A DNA stretch of 64,000 bases from Legionella sp. PC1000 (GTDB lineage: Bacteria; Pseudomonadota; Gammaproteobacteria; Legionellales; Legionellaceae): assembly GCF_014109805.1 (NCBI RefSeq), contig NZ_CP059400.1, positions 838,001-902,000 of the forward strand, written 5' to 3'. The notes under the pieces were generated by a model. It was not told the origin of the DNA. It saw nothing but the letters and a program-made list of their open reading frames with translations, and searched no databases. The position numbers were made by a program, and so were the translations under genes. Positions 1 through 8,603 of the stretch are shown one piece after another. Every line of letters begins with the position of its first letter. The stretch's first letter is position 1.

Positions 1-8
1 TGGTCCAA

Positions 9-296
9 ATGAGCGTAATAAATATTAAACCTATTTCTGAAATTTATCTTCGTGTTCGGGGTGAGTTAAAGTTATTGAAAATTGCTCTGATAAATAAAGA
101 CTTAAAAAAAATTATGCGGCATAGAACCACCTTGCATAGCTTAACAACAAATTTTGAAATTAGTTTAAAGCATAATGAAAAAAATTTACTTATCCATTAT
201 AGGATTAAAGAAGCATCTAAGAATTTATTGATGCTTGTGCAATCCACTCTTCATACCGCATCGCACTACCTTTCGATGAATTTAGGGTGTCTATGA
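9..296 (+). CDS. hypothetical protein (doubtful)
   Basis: A 95-residue basic reading frame with no family I recognise. It starts at an ATG eight bases into the window, so its promoter and ribosome site cannot be judged. Its last 80 bases run antisense to the end of the better supported leftward gene that stops at 217. No signal peptide or membrane segment is apparent. It could be a small real gene, or chance coding in AT-rich DNA. Confidence 0.3.
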   Translation: MSVINIKPISEIYLRVRGELKLLKIALINKDLKKIMRHRTTLHSLTTNFEISLKHNEKNLLIHYRIKEASKNLLMLVQSTLHTASHYLSMNLGCL

Positions 297-825
297 GTGG
301 CTTCCAAAGTTGTTTTCGAATTTTTTCATTATATGTTGAATTGGTTGCATGTATCATAATTGACCATAAATGCCATTTATAGGCATCTTTTCTCATAGAA
401 TTAATCAATCCAAGTCTATGTAATATGTTTTTTAATTGATTTAGAGGTTCTCCGGTTAAAAGAGATTTAGTTTGTGGTTGCAATTTAATTGAAAAATTTG
501 CATTGAATTCTTTAACTCCCGTTTCAAAAATAGTTTTTACTATTTCTGAGTAATCTGAGGAATTTCGATATTTTTGGAATAGTTGTGCAGGACTTCCACT
601 AGCCAGAATTTTATATTCAATCTTGATGTCTTGAGGGTTAAAACTATTTAATTGATCAAAATATTCCCTGACAGCTTTTTGCACGTTATATTTAAAATCA
701 TTCAAATTTATATCGATTTTTCTTGGTTCAACAAGCAAATTAAATTCATTTTCAGTAAAATCGCATATTAAATAGTGTATGCTTTTATTTTTGGCATCCC
801 AATAAAATGAAGTTCTTATGTCCAT
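217..825 (-). CDS. hypothetical protein, 202 aa
   Basis: An unrecognised soluble protein of about 202 residues, without signal peptide or membrane helix. The ATG at 825 is preferred over the in-frame TTG at 837, because a good Shine-Dalgarno (CTTGGAG) lies about six bases upstream of the ATG and overlaps the TTG. The N-terminal third is rich in Asp, Asn and aromatic residues, and the C-terminal part is more basic with two Trp. It diverges from the large nuclease-helicase gene beginning at 943, so the intervening 117 bases probably carry both promoters. No function can be inferred. Confidence 0.6.
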   Translation of the reverse strand: MDIRTSFYWDAKNKSIHYLICDFTENEFNLLVEPRKIDINLNDFKYNVQKAVREYFDQLNSFNPQDIKIEYKILASGSPAQLFQKYRNSSDYSEIVKTIFETGVKEFNANFSIKLQPQTKSLLTGEPLNQLKNILHRLGLINSMRKDAYKWHLWSIMIHATNSTYNEKIRKQLWKPLIDTLNSSKGSAMRYEEWIAQASINS

Positions 826-942
826 ATTTTTCTCCAAGAGTTAAATATAATATAGAACAATAATTAATCACTTTGTTGTTGAGTTACAGTATTAAGCCCC
901 TAAGAAAGGCTTAATGATAAGAAAAATGAGGGTAAATTCCAA

Positions 943-3900
943 ATGTATCTTGATTCCAACCAAATTGTATTCTCACCGTCAGATCTGACTCAGTTTATGG
1001 AAAGCCCCTTTGCATCATGGATGGAACATCTTGCAATAACTCATCCAAACTTAGTGCCTACTCCTGATGAAAGTGATGAATTGTTGAGTGTTTTGCATGA
1101 CATGGGAAATCAACATGAATCAGAAGTATTAACTGCATTTGAAGCTAGAGGATTAACGATTGCTAATTTGCGCAAGCGGACTGATTCATATCAAGCAACT
1201 ATTGATGCTATGAAAAATGGGGTAGATGTAATTTACCAGGCGCATTTGGAATTGTTACCGTTTAGAGGGTACGCCGATTTTTTGATTAAAGTCCAAGGTA
1301 AAAGTATTTTTGGAGATTATTGCTATGAAATTTGGGATACTAAATTAGCCAAGTCCGTTAAGACTTATTTTCTGGTGCAATTATGTTGTTATGCTGAAAT
1401 GCTTGCTGTAATGCAACAAACAACTGCCGAGCATATCACTATTGTTTTGGGTAATAAGGAACAAAAACGATTCAGGGTTAATGATTATTTTTATTTCTAC
1501 CAAAATCTTAAGCACAAATTTTTGTCTCTGCACCAAGAATTCGATCCCGTTAAATGTCTTGATCCGGCCTCATCAAAAAGTTGGGGAAGATGGAGCATAC
1601 ATGCTGAGAATCTACTATTGGAAGCAGACCATCTGATTCAGGTTGCTACCATTACTTCTGGACAAATCAAGAAATTGAATAAAGCAGGTATCGATACCAT
1701 GACTGCTTTAGCTAACGCTAATAATAAAAATGTAAAAGGAATAAAACCTGAACTATTTGAGCGGCTAAAAGCTCAGGCCAAAATTCAAAAAGAGAGCATT
1801 GGAAAAGATATTCCTGCTTATCAGTTAATTGATAATGAAAATGGAAAAAAACAGGGATTGGCTTTGCTACCACCTAAATCAAAAAATGATATCTTTTTTG
1901 ATATCGAAGGGTTTCCTTTAGAAGATGGAGGTTTGGAATATCTTTGGGGCGTAACTTATTTTGATGATAATAGTCAGCGTCAATACATGGATTTTTGGGC
2001 ACATAATAAAGATCAGGAAAAAGAAAGTTTCAGAGCATTTATTGAATGGACTTACCAACGATGGCAGCAAGATCCATCCATGCACATATATCATTATGCA
2101 AGCTATGAAATTACTGCTTGCCGTAAACTAATAAGCAGATATGGCGTGTGTGAGTATGAAGTTGATCAGTTATTACGTAACGAAGTATTTGTTGATTTAT
2201 ACAAAATCGTAAAAGGCGCGCTATTAATAGGAGAGCCGCGTTACTCAATTAAAAATGTTGAGCATTTATACCGCTCCAAACGAGATACAGAGGTAGGCTC
2301 TGGTGGAGATTCAGTAGTTGTTTATGAACGATGGCGAGAAAATCCTGATGGTAATACTTGGCAAACGTCAAAGGTATTAAATGATATTCGCACTTACAAT
2401 ATTGATGATTGTAACTCTACCCAGGAATTGGTTACCTGGTTAAGAGAAAAGCAGGAATCCAGTGGCATTTGTTTCCTTGGCAAAACAGAATTAGTTGAGC
2501 CTGAGATTAAAGAAGAAATTAACGAACGCATTAAACTTCGTGACAACTTGCTTGAACAAGCTTCACAATTGAAAGGTGAGGATCAGGAACAATTATCAAA
2601 AATTAATTCTGTTATGGCTTGGTCAATTGAATTTCATAGACGTGAGTCAAAACCCGTTTTTTGGAGGATGTTTGATCGGTTAGGATTAAGTGAGGAAGAA
2701 TTACTTGAGGATATTGATTGCTTGGCCTATTGTCAGCGAACTGACAAATCGCCGTATAAGCCAACGCCTAAAGCCCGCAACTTAGTCTATGAATATTCGT
2801 TTGATCCAGATCAGGAATTCAAAGGTAATGCAAAAGAGTATTACTTGTTAGGCTGTGAGACACCAGATGGTAAAAACATAAAAGCTGCTTGCCACGCGGA
2901 AGGCAGTGATCTGGAGAATGGAATTATTGCACTGCAAATAAAAAGTGAACCTGATAGCCCTATTACCTTAATTCCAAACGAATATGTTAATCCTGATCCA
3001 ATACCTCAAGCTATTACAAAACAGGCAGAGGCATTTGCAAAAGGAGCACTAACTCATACTGTTATAATTGATTTTTTGGGTAAATCTATCCCAAGAATTA
3101 AAGGACATATGTCCGGTCAAGCAATAGCCCCCAGCCATGATCCAAATCAACGATTGAATGAAATTATTGAGGCAGTTACTAATTTGAATAATAGCTATCT
3201 GACTATTCAAGGCCCACCAGGTGCTGGCAAGACATATACAGGTAAGCATTTGATTGCTGAACTGATTAAAAAAGGTAAAAAGATAGGCATATCTTCCAAT
3301 AGCCACAAAGCCATCAATAATTTATTAATTAACACTGCCCAATATTGCCATAAAGAAGGAATTACAGGACATTTTGCTTGTACACGCAATACTGACTCTG
3401 CCATTGACGATTTGAAGATTAGTGTGCTGGAAAATAAAGATATTGCTGGTTTTGTGCAAGCAGGCCGTGTCGTAGGAACAACTGCTTGGGGCTTTTCCAG
3501 AGATGACCTTGAAAATGGGTTTGATTATCTTTTTATCGATGAGGCAGGGCAAGTTAGTGTTGCAAATTTAATTGCTATGAGCAGAGCAACAGCCAATATC
3601 ATCTTGATGGGTGACCAGATGCAATTGGGTCAACCTTCTCAAGGTAGCCATCCAGAGGACAGCGGATTATCCATTCTCGATTACCTGTTACATTCGACCC
3701 CAACTATCCCTGATTCAATGGGCGTATTTTTGGGAACAACCTATCGAATGCACTCGGCAGTCAATCAATTTATAAGTGAGGCAGTATATGAGGGTAAACT
3801 TGAAACCGCTCCAGAAAATGATGAGCAATTGATAACTATCCCTATTGGTTATAATGGTATTTTAAACAAGGAGGCTGGAATAATAACTGTACCAGTTATG

Positions 3901-4341
3901 CATGAAGGCAATACACAAGCCAGTGATGAAGAAGTTGAGAAAATTGTTTCTTTAGTTCATGAATTATTGGGGCGGACTTTTAATACCAAAAATGGTAAAC
4001 AAAGAACAATTGATTGGGAAGATATTCTTTTTGTTGCTCCATACAATTATCAGGTTAATAAATTGAAAAAAGCCCTTGGAGATAAAGCCAGAGTAGGCAG
4101 TGTTGACAAATTCCAGGGACAAGAAGCGCCAGTTGTATTTTTAAGCATGTGTGCAAGCAGTGCTAATGAGTCTCCCAGAGGGTTAAATTTTCTATTTGAT
4201 AAGAATCGCATTAATGTTGCAGTATCAAGGGCACAATGTATGGCAGTTATTGTTTATTCTCCAGCATTGTTAGATTCTGTACCAAATAACATCGAACAAA
4301 TCACTATGATGAATTTATTTTGCCAATTAGTGAAAGACTGA
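943..4341 (+). CDS. TM0106-type RecB-like nuclease fused to RNase H-like domain and SF1 helicase
   Basis: A 1132-residue predicted DNA/RNA processing enzyme in the TM0106 family of RecB-like nucleases. The N-terminal part shows a PD-(D/E)XK arrangement: GYADFL near residue 109, DTKL near 131, then QL..Y. A DEDD exonuclease-like motif, FFDIEGFPL, lies near 317. The C-terminal third is a Dna2/Upf1-type superfamily 1 helicase: GPPGAGKT at about 757, FIDEAGQ (Walker B), GDQMQLGQP, TTYRMH, VDKFQGQEAP and INVAVSRAQ. All core helicase motifs are present, so the protein looks active and full length. Family members are thought to act in DNA repair or in defence against foreign DNA, but the substrate is unknown. 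It stands alone, flanked by unknown genes in AT-rich accessory DNA. Confidence 0.9.
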   Translation: MYLDSNQIVFSPSDLTQFMESPFASWMEHLAITHPNLVPTPDESDELLSVLHDMGNQHESEVLTAFEARGLTIANLRKRTDSYQATIDAMKNGVDVIYQAHLELLPFRGYADFLIKVQGKSIFGDYCYEIWDTKLAKSVKTYFLVQLCCYAEMLAVMQQTTAEHITIVLGNKEQKRFRVNDYFYFYQNLKHKFLSLHQEFDPVKCLDPASSKSWGRWSIHAENLLLEADHLIQVATITSGQIKKLNKAGIDTMTALANANNKNVKGIKPELFERLKAQAKIQKESIGKDIPAYQLIDNENGKKQGLALLPPKSKNDIFFDIEGFPLEDGGLEYLWGVTYFDDNSQRQYMDFWAHNKDQEKESFRAFIEWTYQRWQQDPSMHIYHYASYEITACRKLISRYGVCEYEVDQLLRNEVFVDLYKIVKGALLIGEPRYSIKNVEHLYRSKRDTEVGSGGDSVVVYERWRENPDGNTWQTSKVLNDIRTYNIDDCNSTQELVTWLREKQESSGICFLGKTELVEPEIKEEINERIKLRDNLLEQASQLKGEDQEQLSKINSVMAWSIEFHRRESKPVFWRMFDRLGLSEEELLEDIDCLAYCQRTDKSPYKPTPKARNLVYEYSFDPDQEFKGNAKEYYLLGCETPDGKNIKAACHAEGSDLENGIIALQIKSEPDSPITLIPNEYVNPDPIPQAITKQAEAFAKGALTHTVIIDFLGKSIPRIKGHMSGQAIAPSHDPNQRLNEIIEAVTNLNNSYLTIQGPPGAGKTYTGKHLIAELIKKGKKIGISSNSHKAINNLLINTAQYCHKEGITGHFACTRNTDSAIDDLKISVLENKDIAGFVQAGRVVGTTAWGFSRDDLENGFDYLFIDEAGQVSVANLIAMSRATANIILMGDQMQLGQPSQGSHPEDSGLSILDYLLHSTPTIPDSMGVFLGTTYRMHSAVNQFISEAVYEGKLETAPENDEQLITIPIGYNGILNKEAGIITVPVMHEGNTQASDEEVEKIVSLVHELLGRTFNTKNGKQRTIDWEDILFVAPYNYQVNKLKKALGDKARVGSVDKFQGQEAPVVFLSMCASSANESPRGLNFLFDKNRINVAVSRAQCMAVIVYSPALLDSVPNNIEQITMMNLFCQLVKD

Positions 4342-4504
4342 TACTTTGTTTGATTGCAATGAAAACAAGTTATGAAATAAATAACCATTTTGTGGTTTTG
4401 TATAGATCATGGTGTAAAAAATGTCACCTCAACTTAATTGCCTTGATGAGATAATAAATCTATAATCGGAATCTGTTATACAAGGTAATTAATAAGGAGA
4501 TGTT

Positions 4505-4585
4505 ATGAAAGTATATTATTCTAATAGAATTGATGCCGATGAAGATAAGGACGAATATATGCCTTGGTTATCAATGGAGATATAA
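4505..4585 (+). CDS. 26-residue peptide, candidate precursor of a modified peptide
   Basis: A short gene missed by usual length cutoffs. AAGGAG at 4494-4499 lies five bases before the ATG, an ideal ribosome site. The product starts MKVYYSNR, has an acidic centre (DADEDKDE) and ends MPWLSMEI. It is rich in residues often modified in peptide natural products (three Tyr, one Trp, Asp/Glu). The stop codon sits in the loop of a strong hairpin, and a 2-oxoglutarate/Fe(II) oxygenase gene starts 28 bases later. Small precursor, hairpin, then tailoring enzyme is the usual order in RiPP operons. That role is inference; it could instead be a leader peptide controlling the next gene. Confidence 0.5.
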   Translation: MKVYYSNRIDADEDKDEYMPWLSMEI

Positions 4586-4599
4586 GTATCTCCTTTGAT
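4570..4599 (+). terminator. hairpin at the end of the 26-residue peptide gene, possible attenuator
   Basis: Arms 4570-4582 and 4587-4599 are reverse complements over 13 bases with a single mismatch, and the loop of four bases carries the TAA stop. A moderately T-rich tract (GTTTTATATT) follows. It would allow partial read-through from the peptide gene into the oxygenase gene, giving more peptide than enzyme. Confidence 0.5.
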
Positions 4600-4613
4600 G
4601 GTTTTATATTGAT

Positions 4614-5375
4614 ATGAAATTAGTTTTAAACAATGATGTTTTTGCAGTAATTGATGACTTCTTAGAGCTATCAGCTTTTGAAAAAATTTGGAATTTTATT
4701 CAAACTGAAAAATTCAAGTTTGTTCATACTTCTAAATGGGTAAATGCTTTTAGTCTTGAGGATGGCTCCCCTTTATGGGGTGGTGTTACTATTTCTCACC
4801 CTAGACCTGAGTCTTGCACTACAGAGCAAATTTACCCTACAAACACAACAATTGATTTATTTATAGAGGAATTAATTGCAGGATCCACTGACTATTCTCA
4901 TTTAATAGGTTTCAAAGATAAAGATTGGGATTTTTTCTATGCTAGATCCTATTTGTATCCAAGAGGGGCAGGACTATCTTGGCATACAGATGGTAAGTAC
5001 AAAATATCAGGTGCATATGTATATTACTGCCACCCCACTTGGGACATAAATTGGGGAGCTGAATTATTAATTAATCCTACACCCCAACTAGATTTTGATT
5101 ATCCTGAAGTGACGTTGATTGATGATAAGAAGAAAAAAGTAGGGTTCCATCTTACTAGTTCTGAGTTGAATAAGTTTGCTGCTGATGGAATAGGCTATTA
5201 TATTGTACCTAAACCTAATAGGTTGGTTATTTTTAAAAATAATATTTTGCACTGTATAAAAAAAGTAGAGAATGCAGCAGGAAATCATGTAAGGGCATCG
5301 ATAACCGGGTTTTTTATGAGTAATGATAAAATAAATGAAGCGAAAGAGGCTGAGCAAGAACATTCAAGCTTATAA
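4614..5375 (+). CDS. 2-oxoglutarate/Fe(II)-dependent oxygenase
   Basis: A 253-residue member of the 2OG-Fe(II) oxygenase superfamily (prolyl-hydroxylase-like fold), expected to hydroxylate or otherwise oxidise a substrate using 2-oxoglutarate and O2. The iron-binding triad is visible: His124 and Asp126 in WHTDG, and His213 in ILHCIKK. Arg227 in HVRAS, 14 residues after the distal His, fits the 2-oxoglutarate anchor. No signal peptide, so cytoplasmic. The ribosome site is weak, which suggests dependence on read-through or coupling from the upstream peptide gene. The next gene, an unknown protein, starts 64 bases downstream. The substrate is unknown; the adjacent small peptide is the obvious candidate, but a free amino acid or small molecule is possible. 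Confidence 0.82.
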   Translation: MKLVLNNDVFAVIDDFLELSAFEKIWNFIQTEKFKFVHTSKWVNAFSLEDGSPLWGGVTISHPRPESCTTEQIYPTNTTIDLFIEELIAGSTDYSHLIGFKDKDWDFFYARSYLYPRGAGLSWHTDGKYKISGAYVYYCHPTWDINWGAELLINPTPQLDFDYPEVTLIDDKKKKVGFHLTSSELNKFAADGIGYYIVPKPNRLVIFKNNILHCIKKVENAAGNHVRASITGFFMSNDKINEAKEAEQEHSSL

Positions 5376-5439
5376 TTATTAGTTTTAGTCCCGCCAAATT
5401 ATAGATGACTCCCAATCTTAATATGCTTGGAATTAAAAA

Positions 5440-6519
5440 ATGAATTTAGTGCACGAAATCTCCCCTAGTCAGGCTCAAGAAAAAGTAAATTTTGTTATTT
5501 TGGTACCCAATACTAAAGAAGTTACTTTATATAACTTTATACTTAGGGAGGAAGAAGTTCCTTATAATGAACAACCAAGTCATTATCAATTTAAAAAATG
5601 GTCTGCTTGGTGTTCTGCTCATTTTTCCTCTTATTACTTCTTGGTGAAATATAAAAATGCTCTCTTAAGATGTAAGCAATTTTTGTATGACTTTGGACCT
5701 TTATCAACATTAGATCACGCTGCTTTATACGATCATTGGGTTTGGGAAATGAACCCCCACGTTTTGAATCAGGAAAGTATTTGTTGGATTGGTTATGATT
5801 ATTCGAAATCGAAAACGTTAAGTTTTTTATCCCATGGGACTAATATTGAACTTCGTCTACTTGAAGGAAATTTAAAGGATGAGGAGTTCTTAGAACTTTG
5901 TAAATTTTTTTCTCCTCTTTCATCATCAAGTGAAATCTTAGAAAAGAGCTTTTTTGAACTATCGTATTGGTCACGCTACAACAACTGCGTAGAAAATGCA
6001 TGCATTAATAGAAATGAATATAAACCACCTTCAAGTTTATGGAATTTAAGATGGCCAATGCATAATATCCTTAGTGGAAGCAAGCCAGATCACAATCTAA
6101 AGTATTTAAACTATCTAAATTTGGATTTTATTGCCGATAGTCAAATTATTTATGGCAATAAAGATCAAATAGAAGAGATTCAACTGGTTATGTTTCCGAA
6201 GAATGGAAAGAAAAGCCAAATTGCATGGTTTCGTGTTTTTAATAAAGCCTCTTTTCCAATAAAGAAACCACCACTTTCTAGATTGCCCAATATGAATTCA
6301 TTTAGTGGATACAGTAATTTTAATTTAACTGTCCTAAACCCGAAGAGTGATATGATTTCCAGCAATATATACATTGCCAGTGTTAATAATTGTTATGGGC
6401 CACATGATGCTCTTTGGTGGGATAATGAAAATGCTTATCTACTACAGCTAAGTGCTAGTGTAAATAACTCTATAGAGTTATTTAAGGAAATTTTTTGTCA
6501 ACTTATGGATGACAAATGA
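5440..6519 (+). CDS. unknown 359 aa protein paired with the 2OG oxygenase
   Basis: A soluble-looking 359-residue protein that I do not recognise. It is unusually rich in aromatic residues (many Trp, Tyr and Phe) and has scattered Cys (for example SICWIGY, NCVENACINR) and Asn, with no P-loop, Rossmann motif, signal peptide or clear membrane segment. It follows the oxygenase in the same direction after 64 bases and ends 19 bases from the convergent EamA transporter gene. Position suggests a partner in the same pathway, such as a second tailoring or recognition protein. That is inference from order only. Confidence 0.75.
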   Translation: MNLVHEISPSQAQEKVNFVILVPNTKEVTLYNFILREEEVPYNEQPSHYQFKKWSAWCSAHFSSYYFLVKYKNALLRCKQFLYDFGPLSTLDHAALYDHWVWEMNPHVLNQESICWIGYDYSKSKTLSFLSHGTNIELRLLEGNLKDEEFLELCKFFSPLSSSSEILEKSFFELSYWSRYNNCVENACINRNEYKPPSSLWNLRWPMHNILSGSKPDHNLKYLNYLNLDFIADSQIIYGNKDQIEEIQLVMFPKNGKKSQIAWFRVFNKASFPIKKPPLSRLPNMNSFSGYSNFNLTVLNPKSDMISSNIYIASVNNCYGPHDALWWDNENAYLLQLSASVNNSIELFKEIFCQLMDDK

Positions 6520-6538
6520 TCAATGGACTCATTCACTT

Positions 6539-7372
6539 TTAGTATGGATATATTAAGCTAGCACCAAAAGCTACCAGTAAAGCTCCAATCCACTGATATT
6601 GGGAAATCTTTTCACCAATAAAATAAGCAAATATTTGCGCAAATACTACTGAGGTATTACGAAGAGTAAGGGCTAGACCAGCTTCAGCATGACGCAATCC
6701 TATTAAAAATAGCAAGAAAGATAATGCGCTTATAATTCCTCCTAGAGAAGTCATTTTCCAATTGGATTTAACTTGTTCTTTGAATGTTTGTCTTTGTTTT
6801 TTCTTCATCAAAAGAAAAACACAGGGCAAAGCAATCCATAAAGCTGCAGAAAAGAGCGCTGCTGGGTTTGCACCATATACTAAAGAACGACCATAGCATA
6901 AATGATAACCAGCAATGCAGATGCCACATAGAATAGGAAATAATAGTTGTCTTGATTGATCAGGGTTAAAAGTTTTGCTTGTTAGTATCAATCCAAAAAG
7001 AACAGAGGATACACCAATGATGCTAAATAAATTTATATTTTCACCAAGGAAGCATGCTGAGATAAACCAGACAATTACCATGGCGCTTCCTCGCATAATA
7101 ATGTAGGCTTTCCCAAGCGAAGACTGACTTAGACTTATAGCTAATGTGATTATATAGCCGCCTTCAAATAAACCAGAGGTTAGTGCCCATAAAAAGGAAT
7201 CAGATGTTTCAAACAATGGGCCAGAGAAAAAAGGAATAAATAGAAGCGAAAATACAGTTGCAAAACTCATAATTCCCAATACTTCGTAATAGGGTGTTGA
7301 ATTGCGTTTGGCAAATGTATTCCATGCTGCATGGAGTATTGCGGATAAAATTATAAATACACCAGAACCCAT
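6539..7372 (-). CDS. EamA/DMT-family transporter
   Basis: A 277-residue inner-membrane protein with about ten hydrophobic helices and the internal duplication expected of the drug/metabolite transporter superfamily. The first half ends near a SSVLFGLIL segment and the second half near LVAFGASLI. The helix-2 region (AWNTFAKRN) and the GLRHAEAGLALTLRN segment near residue 225 are typical. Members export amino acids, nucleobases, drugs or other small metabolites. It converges on the unknown 359 aa gene, so it is not co-transcribed with the peptide/oxygenase genes, although it may export a product of that cluster. Confidence 0.85.
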   Translation of the reverse strand: MGSGVFIILSAILHAAWNTFAKRNSTPYYEVLGIMSFATVFSLLFIPFFSGPLFETSDSFLWALTSGLFEGGYIITLAISLSQSSLGKAYIIMRGSAMVIVWFISACFLGENINLFSIIGVSSVLFGLILTSKTFNPDQSRQLLFPILCGICIAGYHLCYGRSLVYGANPAALFSAALWIALPCVFLLMKKKQRQTFKEQVKSNWKMTSLGGIISALSFLLFLIGLRHAEAGLALTLRNTSVVFAQIFAYFIGEKISQYQWIGALLVAFGASLIYPY

Positions 7373-7491
7373 TTTAGTTCATTTTGAGTTAAATAATCGA
7401 TTATTGTAACATTGAATCAACGGGCTATAATACTTGTTTAAAACCTAATAGAAGTTCCAAAGGGATTTTAGAGTTTAAAGTAGTAGAAAAG

Positions 7492-7510
7492 AAGCCCCAA
7501 AGAGGGGCTT
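7492..7510 (-). terminator. rho-independent terminator of the ssb-ardA transcript
   Basis: Perfect 7-bp stem AAGCCCC/GGGGCTT with a five-base loop. On the minus strand the stem is followed by CTTTTCT. It overlaps the last codons and stop of ardA. Confidence 0.7.
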
Positions 7511-8015
7511 AATAGCTTGAAAAAATATATGCCTGTCCACCAAACTCTACCGAACAATAATCACTAATAAAAAGATCCCGAGCAAAAGCCTCAAAATCAA
7601 AATAGCAGATCAAATTATCCGGTATTTGATGGGCATAACAGTCATCAAATAACTGCCTGGAAAAATCAACCTCTGAATCATAACAACCTTGATAATGCTC
7701 CTCCAACATAGTTTGTGCTTCATCTATCGAATAATCACAGAGAAGGGCTAAGCCCAGTTCCCCATGCTCTTTAATAAATGATGCGTACCCAACAATATTG
7801 CATATTGATTCGTACTCATGGATTTTGATGCTGCCGAATCCTTCATAATCGTGTATGGCGTATTCTTCAGCATTGGGTTCAGGGCTGTTATCCAGCATTT
7901 CCCAGATTTCTTCCATAATGTCATCTTCGCTTTGTGTGGCATCTATCCAAACACCATGCAGGATGGCATTGTTGTATGAGGCTAAACACGCGACGTAGAT
8001 TGAAGGGGTGTCCAT
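7509..8015 (-). CDS. ardA: ArdA-like antirestriction protein
   Basis: A 168-residue very acidic protein matching the ArdA family: an N-terminal SIYVACLASYNNAILHG segment, then W(I/V)D, an EEYAIHDYEG stretch and many Asp/Glu. ArdA proteins mimic the charge pattern of B-form DNA and block type I restriction enzymes, protecting incoming conjugative DNA. The ATG at 8015 follows AAGGAG at good spacing. The gene lies downstream of ssb in the same direction, and a terminator overlaps its stop. The ssb-ardA pairing is typical of the leading region of conjugative plasmids and ICEs, which enters the recipient first. No conjugation machinery is visible in this window. Confidence 0.85.
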   Translation of the reverse strand: MDTPSIYVACLASYNNAILHGVWIDATQSEDDIMEEIWEMLDNSPEPNAEEYAIHDYEGFGSIKIHEYESICNIVGYASFIKEHGELGLALLCDYSIDEAQTMLEEHYQGCYDSEVDFSRQLFDDCYAHQIPDNLICYFDFEAFARDLFISDYCSVEFGGQAYIFSSY

Positions 8016-8080
8016 GGGATTATCTCCTTGTATTAAGGGAGCAATCCCACACAGGAGCTTGCTCCCGTGGTAGGGTATGA

Positions 8081-8503
8081 TTAAAACGGAATTTCTTCTG
8101 AATCGGTTTGCAACATTTCACGCATTTGCGCCATGTGGTGCTCTGCGGTCTTGTTGCTAGATTCATCAGCAGATTTGGAGTGACTGAGTAGCTGGATATG
8201 ATTGACGACGACGCTTAAGGTTTGATGTGTCTTACCTTCATTGTCAGTCCATTGATTAGAACGCAGTTTACCTTCAAGGTATACTTGTGAACCTTTCTTT
8301 AAATATTCAGCTACTTTGGTAAGTTTTCCAAAAAGCACCAGTTGATGCCATTCCACTCTGGTTTGCCATTCATCATTTTTTTTGAATGATTCATTGGTAG
8401 CCAAAGTGGCAGTGACAAAAGATTGTCCGTCTTTTCCGGTGATGCTTTTAGGATCAGCGCCGAGATTACCGATTAATTGAACGCGGTTTAAAGATGCAGT
8501 CAT
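8081..8503 (-). CDS. ssb: single-stranded DNA-binding protein
   Basis: A 140-residue SSB with one OB fold in roughly residues 1-110: it begins ASLNRVQLIGNLGADP, has WHQLVLFGKLTKVAEYLKKG, and SQVYLEGKLRSNQW. The C-terminal acidic tip ends EEIPF instead of the usual DDDIPF, short but still acidic and hydrophobic, so partner binding may be altered. It is shorter than typical chromosomal SSBs (about 170-180 residues), as often seen for plasmid or ICE copies. AGGAG lies just before the ATG. It sits between a 64 aa gene and ardA in one leftward set. The role is probably coating of transferred single-stranded DNA; a general replication role is possible. Confidence 0.93.
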   Translation of the reverse strand: MTASLNRVQLIGNLGADPKSITGKDGQSFVTATLATNESFKKNDEWQTRVEWHQLVLFGKLTKVAEYLKKGSQVYLEGKLRSNQWTDNEGKTHQTLSVVVNHIQLLSHSKSADESSNKTAEHHMAQMREMLQTDSEEIPF

Positions 8504-8532
8504 TGTATTCTCCTGTTATTGTTAAATGTGAG

Positions 8533-8582
8533 CCGCATAACAGAAAAACATCCGCATAGGCAGGTGGTTTTCTGTTATGCGG
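8533..8582. repeat. 17-bp inverted repeat upstream of ssb
   Basis: Arms 8533-8549 and 8566-8582 (CCGCATAACAGAAAAAC and its complement) match at 16 of 17 bases around a 16-base centre. It occupies the gap between the 64 aa gene and the ssb start at 8503. It could terminate the upstream gene, control ssb, or fold as single-stranded DNA during transfer. There is no T-tract after it on the minus strand, so a simple terminator is less likely. Confidence 0.5.
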
Positions 8583-8603
8583 ATAAGACTTAATTTGCTT
8601 CAA

